Shown: in pieces, positions 42,923 through 51,335 of the stretch | Numbering within the stretch: the stretch's first letter is position 1 | Layout: every line of letters begins with the position of its first letter | DNA from: Streptomyces sp. WMMB 322 | Lineage (GTDB): Bacteria > Actinomycetota > Actinomycetes > Streptomycetales > Streptomycetaceae | DNA: 64,000 bases | Direction of reading: 5' to 3' | Assembly (NCBI RefSeq): GCF_900090145.1 | Contig: NZ_FMHI01000019.1 | Span: 92,056-156,055, forward strand | Notes under the pieces: model-generated | Told to the model about the DNA's origin: nothing | Database searches by the model: none | The model's input: only the letters and a program-made list of their open reading frames with translations | Program-made: the position numbers and the translations under genes

Positions 42923-44170
42923 ATGCGGCGCGTCACACGGAGAAGCTTCGCGACGGGTTCGGTGGCGGCACTGGCCGGTGTCGCCGGTTCTTCGAGCCCG
43001 AGTGCCGTCGCGCTGGAGCGGCAGCTCGCCCGGGACGCCGGAAACCCGGGCGCCGGGCCGGAGTTGCGCGGCATGTGGATCGCGACGGTCGACAATCGCG
43101 ACTGGCCCAGCGCCCCCGGTCTGAGCCCGCAGGAACAGCGCGCCGAGCTGCTCGGGCATCTCGAGACCGCTCGCCGCCGCCGGCTGAACACGATCTGGTT
43201 CCAGGCGAGGCCGACGGCGGACGCCCTGTGGCCGTCACGTCACGAGCCCTGGTCGGAGTGGCTCACCGGCGTCCAGGGCAAGGACCCGGGCTGGGATCCG
43301 CTGGGCTTCGTCGTCCGCGAGGCGCACCGGCGGGGCCTGGCGGTCGAGGCGTGGTTCAACCCCTACCGCATCGCGCTGCACGACGACCCGGGGCGGCTCG
43401 TGCGCGCCCATCCGGCCCGCCGCCACCCCGACTGGGCCGTCGCCTACGGCGGGAAGCTCTACTACAACCCGGGACTGCCGCAGGTGCGCCGCTTCGTGCA
43501 GGACGCCATGCTCGACGCGGTCCGCCGCTACGACATCGACGGAGTCCACTGGGACGACTACTTCTACCCGTACCCGGTCGAGGGGGAGACGTTCGACGAC
43601 GACGCCGCGTACGCGGAGTACGGCAGGGGATTCCCGGACCGCGCCGACTGGCGCCGCAACAACATCGATCTGCTCGTCGCGGAGGCCGCGCGGCGCGTCC
43701 GCCGCGTCAGGCCCGGAATTCGCTTCGGGATCAGTCCCTTCGGCGTGTGGCGCAACAAGTCGAGCGACCCGGCCGGTTCGGACAGCGCCGCGGGGGTGGA
43801 GACCTACGACGACCTGTACGCGGACACCCGTAAGTGGGTGCGCGAGGGCCGGCTCGACTACGTCCTCCCGCAGCTGTACTGGCACATGGGCTTCGAGGCC
43901 GCCGACTACGCGAAGCTGGTGCCCTGGTGGGCCGGGACCGTGCGCAGCACTCGTACACGCCTCTACATCGGCGAGGCTCTCTACAAGGCCGGCGACCCGG
44001 CCCAGCCCGCTCCGTGGCAGGACCCGGCGGAACTCTCCCGGCACCTCACGTACTGCAGATCGCTTCCCGAGGTGCGGGGGCACGCGTTCTTCTCCGCCAA
44101 GGAGGTCTCGGAGGACGTCATCGGTGCGATGGACCGCGTCGTCGCCGACCACTACCCGTTGCGGCGGTAG
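42923..44170 (+). CDS. Tat-exported glycoside hydrolase-like protein (GHL10/DUF187)
   Basis: A 415-residue protein with a twin-arginine signal (RRVTRRSFATGSVAALAGVAG) and a TIM-barrel GHL10 domain. Family hallmarks are ELRGMWIATVDNRDWPS, LNTIWFQARPTADALWPS, GLAVEAWFNPYRI, IDGVHWDDYFYPYP, and FGISPFGVWRNKS. Related proteins act on peptidoglycan-linked or other glycans, although few are characterised. ATG 42923 is chosen because it follows GGGGAG and starts directly before the RR motif. Upstream in-frame ATGs at 42884 and 42902 fall in tandem repeats. Its export would use the TatA/TatC encoded at 7755-9109. Confidence 0.9.
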   Translation: MRRVTRRSFATGSVAALAGVAGSSSPSAVALERQLARDAGNPGAGPELRGMWIATVDNRDWPSAPGLSPQEQRAELLGHLETARRRRLNTIWFQARPTADALWPSRHEPWSEWLTGVQGKDPGWDPLGFVVREAHRRGLAVEAWFNPYRIALHDDPGRLVRAHPARRHPDWAVAYGGKLYYNPGLPQVRRFVQDAMLDAVRRYDIDGVHWDDYFYPYPVEGETFDDDAAYAEYGRGFPDRADWRRNNIDLLVAEAARRVRRVRPGIRFGISPFGVWRNKSSDPAGSDSAAGVETYDDLYADTRKWVREGRLDYVLPQLYWHMGFEAADYAKLVPWWAGTVRSTRTRLYIGEALYKAGDPAQPAPWQDPAELSRHLTYCRSLPEVRGHAFFSAKEVSEDVIGAMDRVVADHYPLRR

Positions 44171-44239
44171 CGGCCGGCGAGCTGGGAAACGGCTCGATAC
44201 ACACCCCACCCCGGGAACGTCGCATCGGGTGCGCGACCG

Positions 44240-44443
44240 TCAGGCGGGGCGCTTGCTCTTCTTGCGTGCCATCACCACGGAGTCGGGGCCCGGTGAGACG
44301 ACTGCCTCGTGCCCGTCGTCGAAGCGCACCCGGAACGGCGGTTCGCCGTCGGCGCCCAGTACCTCGACGATCTCCGCTTCGCGGTCGTGTTCACCCACGA
44401 CCCGGCCGTGCACCAGCAGACGGTCGCCCGTGTTCGCTCGCAT
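44240..44443 (-). CDS. DUF1918 domain protein
   Basis: A 67-residue protein with the DUF1918 pattern: ANTGDRLLVHGRVVGEHDREAEIVEVLG, then PFRVRFDDGHEAVVSPGPDSVV. It is an SH3-like small barrel, and the C terminus is basic (ARKKSKRPA). It is common in actinobacteria. The function is unknown, with a possible nucleic-acid or protein-binding role. ATG 44443 has AGGAGG about 9 nt upstream. CCGTAC is repeated in the upstream region (near 44485-44512), which may hold its promoter. Confidence 0.85.
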   Translation of the reverse strand: MRANTGDRLLVHGRVVGEHDREAEIVEVLGADGEPPFRVRFDDGHEAVVSPGPDSVVMARKKSKRPA

Positions 44444-44585
44444 CAGGAGAACCCTCCTGTTCGCAGGGATGCAACGGATGGTCCGTACAGTCCGTGCTGT
44501 GCTGTCCGTACCGATAAGTCTAAGTCGGATGGCCCATCCGTGCCTCCGCCGGTACGGGTCCGCATGCGGGATCCAGGGGCGAGAT

Positions 44586-45566
44586 CTACGTGCGGGCTCT
44601 TTGCACGACGACGATGCACACCAGCACGGCGAGGGCGGTCGCGGGAGCGGCGGGCGGCAGCTTCTCGCCGAGCAGCAGCACCGACCAGAACAGCGTGAGC
44701 AACGGCTGCGCGAGCTGCGTCTGACTGGCCTTGGCGACACCCGCGAGGCCCATGCCCCGGAACCACACCATCAGCCCCAGCAGCTGCGAGCCCATGGCCA
44801 CCCACACCAGCCCGGCCACGGAGCGGACATCCGGGTGTGCGGGCTCCAGCAGCAGAGCCGCCAGGGCTGCGGGGACCGCCAGCGGCAGGCAGACGGCGAG
44901 GGCCCAGCCGATCACCTGGAGTCCGGACAGTTCGCGGGCGAGGCGGCCGCCCTCCCCGTACCCGGCGGCGCAGACGAGAAGCGCGACGGCGAGATACAGG
45001 TCGCCGGTGGTGGGGGCGCCGCCGCTCTCGTGCAGTGCGAAGGCGATGACGGCGGCGGCGCCCGCGAGCGCCGCCACCCAGAAGACGGGGGAGGGCCGGG
45101 TGCCGGTGCGCAGCGACGAGTACAGCGCCGTCGTCAGCGGCAACAGCCCGACGACGACGGCGGCGTGCGCGGTGGTGGAGGTCTGCAGCGCGAGTGTCGT
45201 CAGCAGGGGGAAGGCGATCATCACGCCGGAGGCCGAGACGGCCAGCCACGGCCAGTGCCGCCGTGCGGGCACCGGAACCCTCAGCACGGCGAGCGCCAGG
45301 CACGCGACGGCTCCGGACAGGACCGTCCGCAGCGAGGTCACCGACCAGGGGCCGAAGCCGTCCAGTGCCCAGGCGGTCGAGGGAAAGGTGAGGGAGAAGC
45401 ACAGGACGCCGAGCGCGGCGAGCGCCAGTCCGCTGCCCCTGACGCGCCGGGTCCGCGGGCGCGACGCCGGCGGGGCGGACTGTGACCGGTCCGGTCCGGA
45501 ACCGGAGGAGATTCCGGAGGGAACTGCTACCGACTCGCAACTGATAGCGCTACTCTTACTATTCAT
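44586..45566 (-). CDS. EamA/DMT-family transporter
   Basis: A 326-residue ten-helix drug/metabolite transporter. Two EamA repeats are visible, the first beginning GSGLALAALGVLCFSLTFPSTAWAL and the second at GDLYLAVALLVCAAGYGEGGRLA. Conserved ends are LLPLTTALYSSL and AQPLLTLFWSVLLLGEKL. The N-terminal 40 residues are polar. No ribosome site is seen before ATG 45566. A minus-strand TACGCT (complement of 45572-45577) ends 5 nt away, so the mRNA is probably leaderless. The start codon shares CATG with the start of the divergent MocR gene, which probably regulates it. Confidence 0.88.
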   Translation of the reverse strand: MNSKSSAISCESVAVPSGISSGSGPDRSQSAPPASRPRTRRVRGSGLALAALGVLCFSLTFPSTAWALDGFGPWSVTSLRTVLSGAVACLALAVLRVPVPARRHWPWLAVSASGVMIAFPLLTTLALQTSTTAHAAVVVGLLPLTTALYSSLRTGTRPSPVFWVAALAGAAAVIAFALHESGGAPTTGDLYLAVALLVCAAGYGEGGRLARELSGLQVIGWALAVCLPLAVPAALAALLLEPAHPDVRSVAGLVWVAMGSQLLGLMVWFRGMGLAGVAKASQTQLAQPLLTLFWSVLLLGEKLPPAAPATALAVLVCIVVVQRART

Positions 45567-45580
45567 GTACGAGCGTAGCA
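45551..45580. promoter_or_regulatory. Shared start-codon/promoter region of DMT exporter and MocR genes
   Basis: CATG at 45564-45567 contains both start codons. TACTCT (45551-45556) ends 8 nt before the plus-strand ATG. TACGCT on the minus strand (45572-45577) ends 5 nt before the other. GCTAC at 45549-45553 and GTAGC at 45575-45579 are inverted copies flanking the starts, so a single bound regulator could block both promoters. Confidence 0.5.
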
Positions 45581-47016
45581 GTGTGGCTGAACTGGCCGGA
45601 AGGCTCCGTCAGGAAGTGGACCGCTACTCTCCTGGTGAGAAACTCCCGTCCAGTCGGGAGCTGGTCGAGGCCCATCGCGTCAGTCCCGTCACCGTCTCCC
45701 GCGCGCTCGCCCGGCTCGCCGCCGAGGGGCTGGTCGTCACCAGGCCGGGGGCGGGCGCATTCCGGGCGGGACCGCGCAGGGCGGCAGCAGCCGCGGAGAG
45801 CGGCGACACGTCCTGGCAGGAGGTCGCGCTGAGCGCCGACGCGTCCGCCGACCAGGTGCCGCGAAGCGTCGACGCCGAGGGCGTACTGGCCACGCTTTCC
45901 GCGCCCCCGCCGGGCGTCATCGAGCTCAGCGGCGGATATCTGCCGGCGAATCTGGCGCCCGAGAAGGCCCTCGCGGCGGCGCTTGCCCGCGCGGGACGAC
46001 GGCCCGGGGCCTGGGAGCGCTCCCCGGTCGAAGGCGTGGCGGAACTGCGCGGCTGGTTCGCGCGGGAGATCGGCGGCCCCGCAGGAAGCGTGACGGCGGC
46101 GGACGTGCTCATCACCGCCGGCGGCCAGAGCGCCATCACCACGACACTGCGGGCCCTCGCACCGCCCGGGGCGGCCGTCCTCGTGGAGTCGCCGACCTAC
46201 CCGGGCCTGCTCGCCGCCGCCCGCGCGTCGGGCCTGCGTCCCGTCCCGGTGCCGGTGGACACCGACGGCGTGCGGCCCGAACTCCTCGAAGGTGCCTTCC
46301 GGGCCAGCGGAGCGCGCGTCTTCGTGTGCCAGCCGCTCTTCCAGAACCCGACCGGGGCCGTGCTCTCCCAGGAACGCCGCACGGCCGTACTGCACGCGGC
46401 CCGGCAGGCGGGCGCGTTCGTCGTCGAGGACGACTTCGCCCGCCACCTCGCCCACGAGGACGCGGGGCCGCTGCCGTCCGCGATCCGGGCCGCGGACCCG
46501 GACGGCAGAGTCGTGCATCTGCGTTCGCTGACGAAGGTCACCTCGGCGAGCCTCCGTGTCGGGGCGCTCGCGGCACACGGGCCGGTGCTGGAGCGGCTGC
46601 GGGCCGTGCAGACGGTCGACAGCTTCTTCGTCCCCCGTCCGCTCCAGGAGGCGGCGCTCGAACTCGTCGGAGCGCCGGCGTGGCCCCGTCATCTGCGTAC
46701 CGTCGCCGCCCGGCTGAGGGAGCGGCGCGAAGTGATGCTGACCTCGCTCGCCCGCGAGACACCGGCGCTGACCGTGACGCACGCGCCGCGCGGCGGCTAC
46801 CACCTGTGGGTCCGGCTCCCGGACGGCGCGAACGAGGAGGCGCTCGCCTCGGCCGCGCTCCGTGCCGGGGTCTCCGTCGCCGCCGGGCGGCCTTACTTCG
46901 CCGCCGAACCCGCCGCCCGTCACCTGCGTCTGAGCTTCGCCCCGGCAGCGGGCGACAGCCAGATCGCGGAAGGAGTACGGCGGCTGCGGACCGCCTGCGA
47001 GGAAGCGCTCGGCTGA
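45565..47016 (+). CDS. MocR-type (GntR-aminotransferase) PLP-dependent transcriptional regulator
   Basis: A 483-residue fusion of an N-terminal GntR winged helix (LPSSRELVEAHRVSPVTVSRALARLAAEGLV, with the wing RPGAGAFRAG) and a C-terminal fold-type I aminotransferase domain. The latter has AGGQSAITTTLRALA, VESPTYPG, CQPLFQNPTGAVLS, and VVEDDFARHL. The PLP lysine is in LRSLTKVTS (Lys324). MocR proteins sense PLP or amino compounds. It diverges from a DMT exporter with overlapping start codons, so it is likely that exporter's regulator. The start at ATG 45565 is set by the GntR motif distance and the TACTCT hexamer. Confidence 0.92.
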   Translation: MYERSSVAELAGRLRQEVDRYSPGEKLPSSRELVEAHRVSPVTVSRALARLAAEGLVVTRPGAGAFRAGPRRAAAAAESGDTSWQEVALSADASADQVPRSVDAEGVLATLSAPPPGVIELSGGYLPANLAPEKALAAALARAGRRPGAWERSPVEGVAELRGWFAREIGGPAGSVTAADVLITAGGQSAITTTLRALAPPGAAVLVESPTYPGLLAAARASGLRPVPVPVDTDGVRPELLEGAFRASGARVFVCQPLFQNPTGAVLSQERRTAVLHAARQAGAFVVEDDFARHLAHEDAGPLPSAIRAADPDGRVVHLRSLTKVTSASLRVGALAAHGPVLERLRAVQTVDSFFVPRPLQEAALELVGAPAWPRHLRTVAARLRERREVMLTSLARETPALTVTHAPRGGYHLWVRLPDGANEEALASAALRAGVSVAAGRPYFAAEPAARHLRLSFAPAAGDSQIAEGVRRLRTACEEALG

Positions 47017-47052
47017 CCGCCGGCGCGGCCGGCCCGCGAGCAGTGCGTGAGG

Positions 47053-47080
47053 TGCCGCAGGACGCGTCCGGCCTGCGGCA
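47053..47080 (+). terminator. Hairpin after MocR gene
   Basis: TGCCGCAGG (47053-47061) pairs with CCTGCGGCA (47072-47080) over a 10-nt loop. It is in the gap before the ligase gene and has no T tract. Confidence 0.5.
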
Positions 47081-47133
47081 TGGCCCGTACGCACCGGGGT
47101 ACCTGCCACGCCCGGACCGGGAGGAGTGGAGCG

Positions 47134-48149
47134 ATGAGCACACTGCTGGACGGGCTGCCCGCCGAGTACCGCGGAAGGCTCCGCGACGCGGCGCCCGGAG
47201 CGGACCTCGCCGGCCGGCCCATGCTCGCCACGCTCAGCGACCGGCGCGACTTCCCGGCGGATTCCTGGATCTTCGAGCGCAAGCTCGACGGCGTCCGTCT
47301 CCTCGCCGTCCGCGAAGGGGAGCGGGTACGGCTCCTCTCCCGGACAGGGCAGGACCTGCACGGCACGTACCCGGAGGTCGCCGACTCCCTCGCCGCGCAG
47401 GAGTGCTCCGACTTCACCGTCGACGGGGAGATCGTTGCGTTCTCGGCGGGCCGCACCGACTTCTCACGGCTCCAGCAGCGCCTTCAGATCACCGACTCCC
47501 GCAAGGCGCGCGCCAGCGGCGTCGCCGTCTTCTACTACGCCTTCGACCTGCTGCGGCTGGAGGGCAAGGACGTGCGGACGCTGCCGCTGCGCACCCGCAA
47601 GTCCCTGCTGCGGCGCGCCCTGCGCTTCGACGGGCCTCTGCGCTTGACCACTCACCGCAACGAGGGCGGGCAGACGCTGCTGGACGAGGCGTGCCGGCGC
47701 GGCTGGGAGGGCCTGATCGCGAAGGTGGCCGACGGGCCGTATGCGCCCCGCAGGTCGCCGGACTGGCTGAAGCTGAAGTGCGCGAAGGGGCAGGAGTTCG
47801 TCGTCGGCGGCTTCACCGAACCGTCCGGCAGCCGCGTCGGGTTCGGCGCGCTGCTCCTGGGCTACTACGAGGACGGGCGCCTGCGGTACGCGGGGAAGGT
47901 CGGCACCGGCTACGACCACGCGACGCTGCTCGACGTGCGGCACAGGCTGGACGAACTCCCCGCAACACGTTGTCCGTTCGCCGGGCCCGTCCGGGAGAAG
48001 GGCGCGCACTGGGCCGAGCCGGAACTCGTCGCGGAGATCGGCTTCACCGAGTGGACGCGGGACGGGAAGCTGAGGCACCGCGCTTCCTCGGCCTGCGCGA
48101 GGACAAGACGGCGCGAGAGGTCGTCCGCGAACGGCCGGATCCCGCGTGA
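47134..48149 (+). pseudogene. ATP-dependent DNA ligase with C-terminal frameshift
   Basis: About 338 codons of an ATP-dependent DNA ligase. The adenylation motif I is FERKLDGVRLL (Lys50). ECSDFTVDGEIVAF, FYYAFDLLRLEGKD, EGLIAKVADGPYAPRRSPDWLKLK (motifs IV-V) and the OB-fold start VVGGFTEPSGSR follow. At 48076-48080 the frame breaks. It reads WTRDGKLRH, then nonsense, while the +2-shifted frame continues as PRFLGLREDKTAREVVRERPDPA and stops at 48149. One C missing from a run would explain this. The lost piece holds motif VI. As written, the unshifted frame stays open far past the natural end. It is either a pseudogene or a sequencing/assembly error. ATG 47134 has GGGAGGAG upstream. Confidence 0.85.
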
Positions 48150-48180
48150 CGGGAAGCGGAGGGCGAGTGCCGCGCCGGGA

Positions 48181-48234
48181 GGGAGGCCGGGACCGTGCCG
48201 TCGACGTGCCGCCGCCGGAGAGCCCCGGCCTCCC
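48181..48234. terminator. Possible hairpin between convergent ligase and coiled-coil genes
   Basis: GGGAGGCCGGG (48181-48191) and CCCGGCCTCCC (48224-48234) are exact complements, with a 32-nt loop that can fold further. It may end transcription from either side. Confidence 0.4.
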
Positions 48235-48325
48235 GGGACACGGAGAAGGCCGCGGGCCGGGCCGCTGAACCGTCGGCACCAGACCGGGGTCGCGGCCCGG
48301 TCCTGTTCCAGACGGGGGCCGCGGC

Positions 48326-49261
48326 TCAGTTCCCGTACCCCCGGGCATCGGCCTGCCGGCGCGCGCGCTCCGCCGCGGCCTCGGCCTCCCCGGCCCGGCG
48401 CCGTGCCTGCCGTTCGGCGCGCTCGGCCTCCTTCTCCCGGCCCCGTGACTGCTTGCGCGCCTCCTCGGCCTCCCGGACCTCTGCGCGCAGCCGGACGAGC
48501 CGCTCCTCGGCCTCCTCCCGTTCCGCGCGTGCGGCAGCCGTCTCCTCGGCCGCCCGGTCCGCTTCCCGCCTGCGGCGCCGTGCCTGGTCGGCGGTCTCCC
48601 GGACGGCACGGGCCGCCTTCCGGGCGTCCTCAGTCCGCTTCGCCGCCCCGCTCTTCGCTGCCTTCCGGTCCGTGCGGTCCTTCCGATCCTTCCCGCCCGC
48701 CTGGTCCCGCCGGTCCTCCCGGCTCCGCTTGCGAGCCTGGTCCCGCGAAGGTGGTGCCGCGGCGGCTTCGCGTGCCGCCGCCTCGAATCCGGGGGTGGCG
48801 GTCAGCGGCTTCGACAGCCTCCCGGCCGCCCACTCCCGCGCGGCCTCCGGATCGGCCAGCACCGCATGGAGCGTCTGTGCCACCTCGTGCTGCGCCTGAG
48901 CACCCAGCGGCTGTCCCGCGTCCCCGGCGAGCCGCCCGGCCTGCTCGGACAGGGCGTTCACCAGCTGGTGCTGCTGGTGCGAGAGCGCACGCAGTTCCGC
49001 CCCCTCCAGATTCCGGTGGGCGCCGCGCAGTTCCTCACCGAGGCGCAGCAGCGGAGCGACCTGTTCGTCCTGCTCGCGAACCAGCAGATTGCTCGCCCAG
49101 GCGGCCAGGGTGGGCCGGCGCAGGGCGCGGATGCTCGCCGCGAGCTCCCGCTGCCCGGCGGCGCGGGCCCGCCGGGCCCGGTCGTCCCGGGCGGCGGTGA
49201 ACTCCTGCGGCCGCAGCCCGTACAACTCGTCCGCCACGTCGTCCAGTTCCACGACCCGCAC
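48326..49261 (-). CDS. Coiled-coil protein, unknown function
   Basis: A 311-residue protein. Residues 1-160 look globular and helical (VVELDDVADELYGLRPQEFTAARD, then TLAAWASNLLVREQDEQVAP). Residues about 165-305 are a very long Ala/Arg/Glu-rich coiled coil with repeated EAERAERQARR-like heptads. No signal peptide or membrane helix is present. Similar proteins occur throughout Streptomyces without known function. GTG or ATG codons near 49261 have no strong ribosome site, but the N-terminal motif fixes the start within a few codons. Confidence 0.8.
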   Translation of the reverse strand: MRVVELDDVADELYGLRPQEFTAARDDRARRARAAGQRELAASIRALRRPTLAAWASNLLVREQDEQVAPLLRLGEELRGAHRNLEGAELRALSHQQHQLVNALSEQAGRLAGDAGQPLGAQAQHEVAQTLHAVLADPEAAREWAAGRLSKPLTATPGFEAAAREAAAAPPSRDQARKRSREDRRDQAGGKDRKDRTDRKAAKSGAAKRTEDARKAARAVRETADQARRRRREADRAAEETAAARAEREEAEERLVRLRAEVREAEEARKQSRGREKEAERAERQARRRAGEAEAAAERARRQADARGYGN

Positions 49262-49431
49262 TCTCCCGTGCCTGCTTGTCCCGGTGGGGTTTCATTCCGT
49301 ATGCCCGTGAGGACCGGTTGGTGACGTGCGCTTTCATTCCACCGCTCTCGGGCAGAGGTGTCCATCGCAATGGGGTCCTGTGCTGGGGCGGGAATGATGA
49401 AAGTCCTATCGAAGACGGGCCCCGATCGCTT

Positions 49432-49437
49432 TACGAT
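49432..49437 (+). promoter_or_regulatory. -10 hexamer (leaderless) of phosphatase-like gene
   Basis: TACGAT ends 6 nt before ATG 49444. No Shine-Dalgarno is present. Confidence 0.45.
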
Positions 49438-49443
49438 CGCCGA

Positions 49444-50013
49444 ATGGCCCTACGCCTCACCCTGCTCGCGTCCGGACGCAGCTCTTCCGTGCTCGACGTG
49501 CGGTTCGCGGACAGCCGATCCCTCGATGCCACGGGCTGGGACGAGGTGAAGAGGGCGGGGCCGTCGCTCTCCCACCTTGCCGCCGCCGAGCTGCGGTACT
49601 GCTCGCCGTCGGTGCGCTGCCGGGAGACCGCTCATGCCCTCAGCCTCTCCCCGGTGGCCCAACCGGCGCTGCGGGACTGCGACATGGGCCGCTGGAGCGG
49701 CTACACCCTGCGCGAGATCGCGGCCCGCGAGCCGCAGCCGGTGCAGGCATGGCTCGCGGACCCGCGCTCGGCGCCGCACGGGGGCGAGTCCCTGGTGACC
49801 TTCATCCAGCGCATCGGCGGCTGGCTCGACACCCGGCCGGTCAACGACGGCAGCTGGATCGTCGCGGTCACGGAGCCCGGAGTGATGCGGGCCGCGGTGT
49901 GCTACGTCCTGAAGGCTCCCCCGAAGGCGTACTGGCAGATCGACGCACAGCCGCTCTCCGCCGTGACGTTCTCCGGGCGGGTGGGGGACTGGAGCCTGTG
50001 CCTGGAGCACTGA
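49444..50013 (+). CDS. Histidine phosphatase-superfamily homologue lacking catalytic histidines
   Basis: A 189-residue protein with the phosphoglycerate-mutase-like pattern. It shows LRYCSPSVRCRETAHALSLSP (normally the SPLxRxxxTA segment), DCDMGRWSGYTLREIA (normally the ExxxGxxEG segment), and the C-terminal strand WIVAVTEPGVMRAAVCYVL. The N-terminal RHG motif is replaced by LLASGRSSSV. The second catalytic His, expected where VTEP stands, is Glu-Pro. Both histidines needed for phospho-transfer therefore seem absent. A binding rather than catalytic role, or a changed mechanism, is inferred. ATG 49444 follows TACGAT by 6 nt. Confidence 0.8.
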   Translation: MALRLTLLASGRSSSVLDVRFADSRSLDATGWDEVKRAGPSLSHLAAAELRYCSPSVRCRETAHALSLSPVAQPALRDCDMGRWSGYTLREIAAREPQPVQAWLADPRSAPHGGESLVTFIQRIGGWLDTRPVNDGSWIVAVTEPGVMRAAVCYVLKAPPKAYWQIDAQPLSAVTFSGRVGDWSLCLEH

Positions 50014-50160
50014 CGGGCCACGCCGGGGTGTCGGGACCGGGAGGGAGGCGGCGGGGAAGCCCGCCCGGGGAGGTCGCTCGGCATGTGCAGGGGTGCCGTC
50101 GGGGCGCCGCGTCAGGACCGGGCGGGGAGGCAGCACGCCCCTCCCGTCACTGCGTGGCCT

Positions 50161-50195
50161 CCGGACCGGGCCGGACCGGACCGGACCGGGCCGGG
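50161..50195. repeat. Short GGACC/GGGCC tandem repeat
   Basis: Seven near-identical 5-bp units (CCGGA or CCGGG) lie in a row within the 419-bp gap 50014-50432. The rest of that gap is G/C-rich with no recognisable gene, apart from the operator-like palindrome at 50407-50423. Confidence 0.6.
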
Positions 50196-50406
50196 CACGT
50201 CCGGGGGGCATCGCCCTGGCCGGGGTCGAGGTCGGTGGCGCCGAGGTCCGCGGCCGGGCCGGGCTGCTCTGTCGTCCTGGGTCTTGTCGGGACGGAGACG
50301 ACGTCGATGCAGAGGATGACCGGTCCAGCGGGCCGAAGCCGACGAGTCCGGCGGCCGCCGTGCCGGATTCCCGCCGGGCCCGGTTCGGGCCCGGCGCCCC
50401 TGCGCC

Positions 50407-50426
50407 GTCCGCGCAGCGCGGACAAT
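50407..50426 (+). promoter_or_regulatory. Palindrome overlapping the -10 of the MpaB-family gene
   Basis: GTCCGCG (50407-50413) and CGCGGAC (50417-50423) are exact complements around CAG. The right arm overlaps GACAAT (50421-50426), a -10 match ending 6 nt before ATG 50433. The geometry fits a repressor site on a leaderless promoter. Confidence 0.45.
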
Positions 50427-50432
50427 GGAGAT

Positions 50433-51317
50433 ATGGAGCGGTGGATACCTGGCGTGGCTGCAGTGCGGGAGCGGCTGGGCAGCAGCCTCTTCGAGCGTGT
50501 GGCAGGCCCGTCGGGTGGCGAGAACCGGGCACGGATCCACGGGACACCCGGACCGAGATGGTTCGCCGAGGACCGGCCCGTCCGCGTCGTGCACGGTGAT
50601 GCCTCGATGTTCATCGGCGGGCTGAGTGCGCTGCTGCTGCAGTCGCTGCACCCACTGGCCATGAGCGCCGTCGCGGGGCACTCCGGGTACAAGGGCGACC
50701 CGTGGGGGCGACTGCAGCGGACCAGCCTCTTCCTCGCCACGACGACGTACGGCACGGCGGACGACGCGCAGCGGGCGGTGGACCGGGTGAGGGGCGTCCA
50801 CCAGCGGGTGCGGGGACGGACCGCCACAGGGGAGGGGTACCACGCCGCGGATCCGCACCTGCTCACCTGGGTGCACGTCGCGGAGGTCGACAGCTTCTGG
50901 CGGGCCCACCGTCTCTACGGCGCGAACCCGCTGACGCCGGCCGAGTACGACGGCTACGTGGCCGACATGGCACGCGTCGGCACCGCCCTCGGCGTCGTCG
51001 ATCCGCCGCGCGACCGCAGGGAGCTGGCCGGACGGATCGAGTCGTACCGGCCCGAGCTGCGTGCCACGCCCGAGGCCGAGGAGGCGGCCCGCTTCCTGCT
51101 CCGGCATCCCCCGATTCCCCTGACCGCCCGGCTTCCCTACGCCGCTCTCGCAGCGGGCGCGGTCTCGCTGCTGCCTCCGTGGGCCCGGGCGCCGCTGGGG
51201 CTCCCCTACGTCCCGGTGGTGGAGAGGACGGGTGTGCGCTGGGCCGGTTCAGGCATCACGTCCGTCATCCGCTGGGCCATGACACGCCGGCCTCCGGAAG
51301 CGCCACCGGTGAACTGA
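50433..51317 (+). CDS. Oxygenase MpaB/DUF2236 family protein
   Basis: A 294-residue protein of the DUF2236 family (MpaB/latex-clearing-protein related). The hallmark segment is DASMFIGGLSALLLQSLHPLAMSAVAGHSGYKGDPWGRLQRT. It is followed by VRGVHQRVRG, HAADPHLLTWVHVAEVDSF and a helical C terminus. Some members bind heme and act as oxygenases, and the His residues in HPLAM and TWVHV are the likely ligands. The physiological substrate is unknown. ATG 50433 is read from a leaderless promoter (GACAAT) with a palindrome over the -10. Confidence 0.88.
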   Translation: MERWIPGVAAVRERLGSSLFERVAGPSGGENRARIHGTPGPRWFAEDRPVRVVHGDASMFIGGLSALLLQSLHPLAMSAVAGHSGYKGDPWGRLQRTSLFLATTTYGTADDAQRAVDRVRGVHQRVRGRTATGEGYHAADPHLLTWVHVAEVDSFWRAHRLYGANPLTPAEYDGYVADMARVGTALGVVDPPRDRRELAGRIESYRPELRATPEAEEAARFLLRHPPIPLTARLPYAALAAGAVSLLPPWARAPLGLPYVPVVERTGVRWAGSGITSVIRWAMTRRPPEAPPVN

Positions 51318-51335
51318 TGCCGCCGCTGTGACCGA

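Noticed and set aside
48150..49200. Possible large C-terminal extension of the DNA ligase
   Set aside because: The extension follows a frameshift and is the antisense of the coiled-coil gene. The true ligase end is seen in the shifted frame at 48149.
50161..50195. CRISPR or functional satellite in the GGACC repeats
   Set aside because: The units are only 5 bp with no spacers. This is a simple-sequence slip in a G/C-rich gap.
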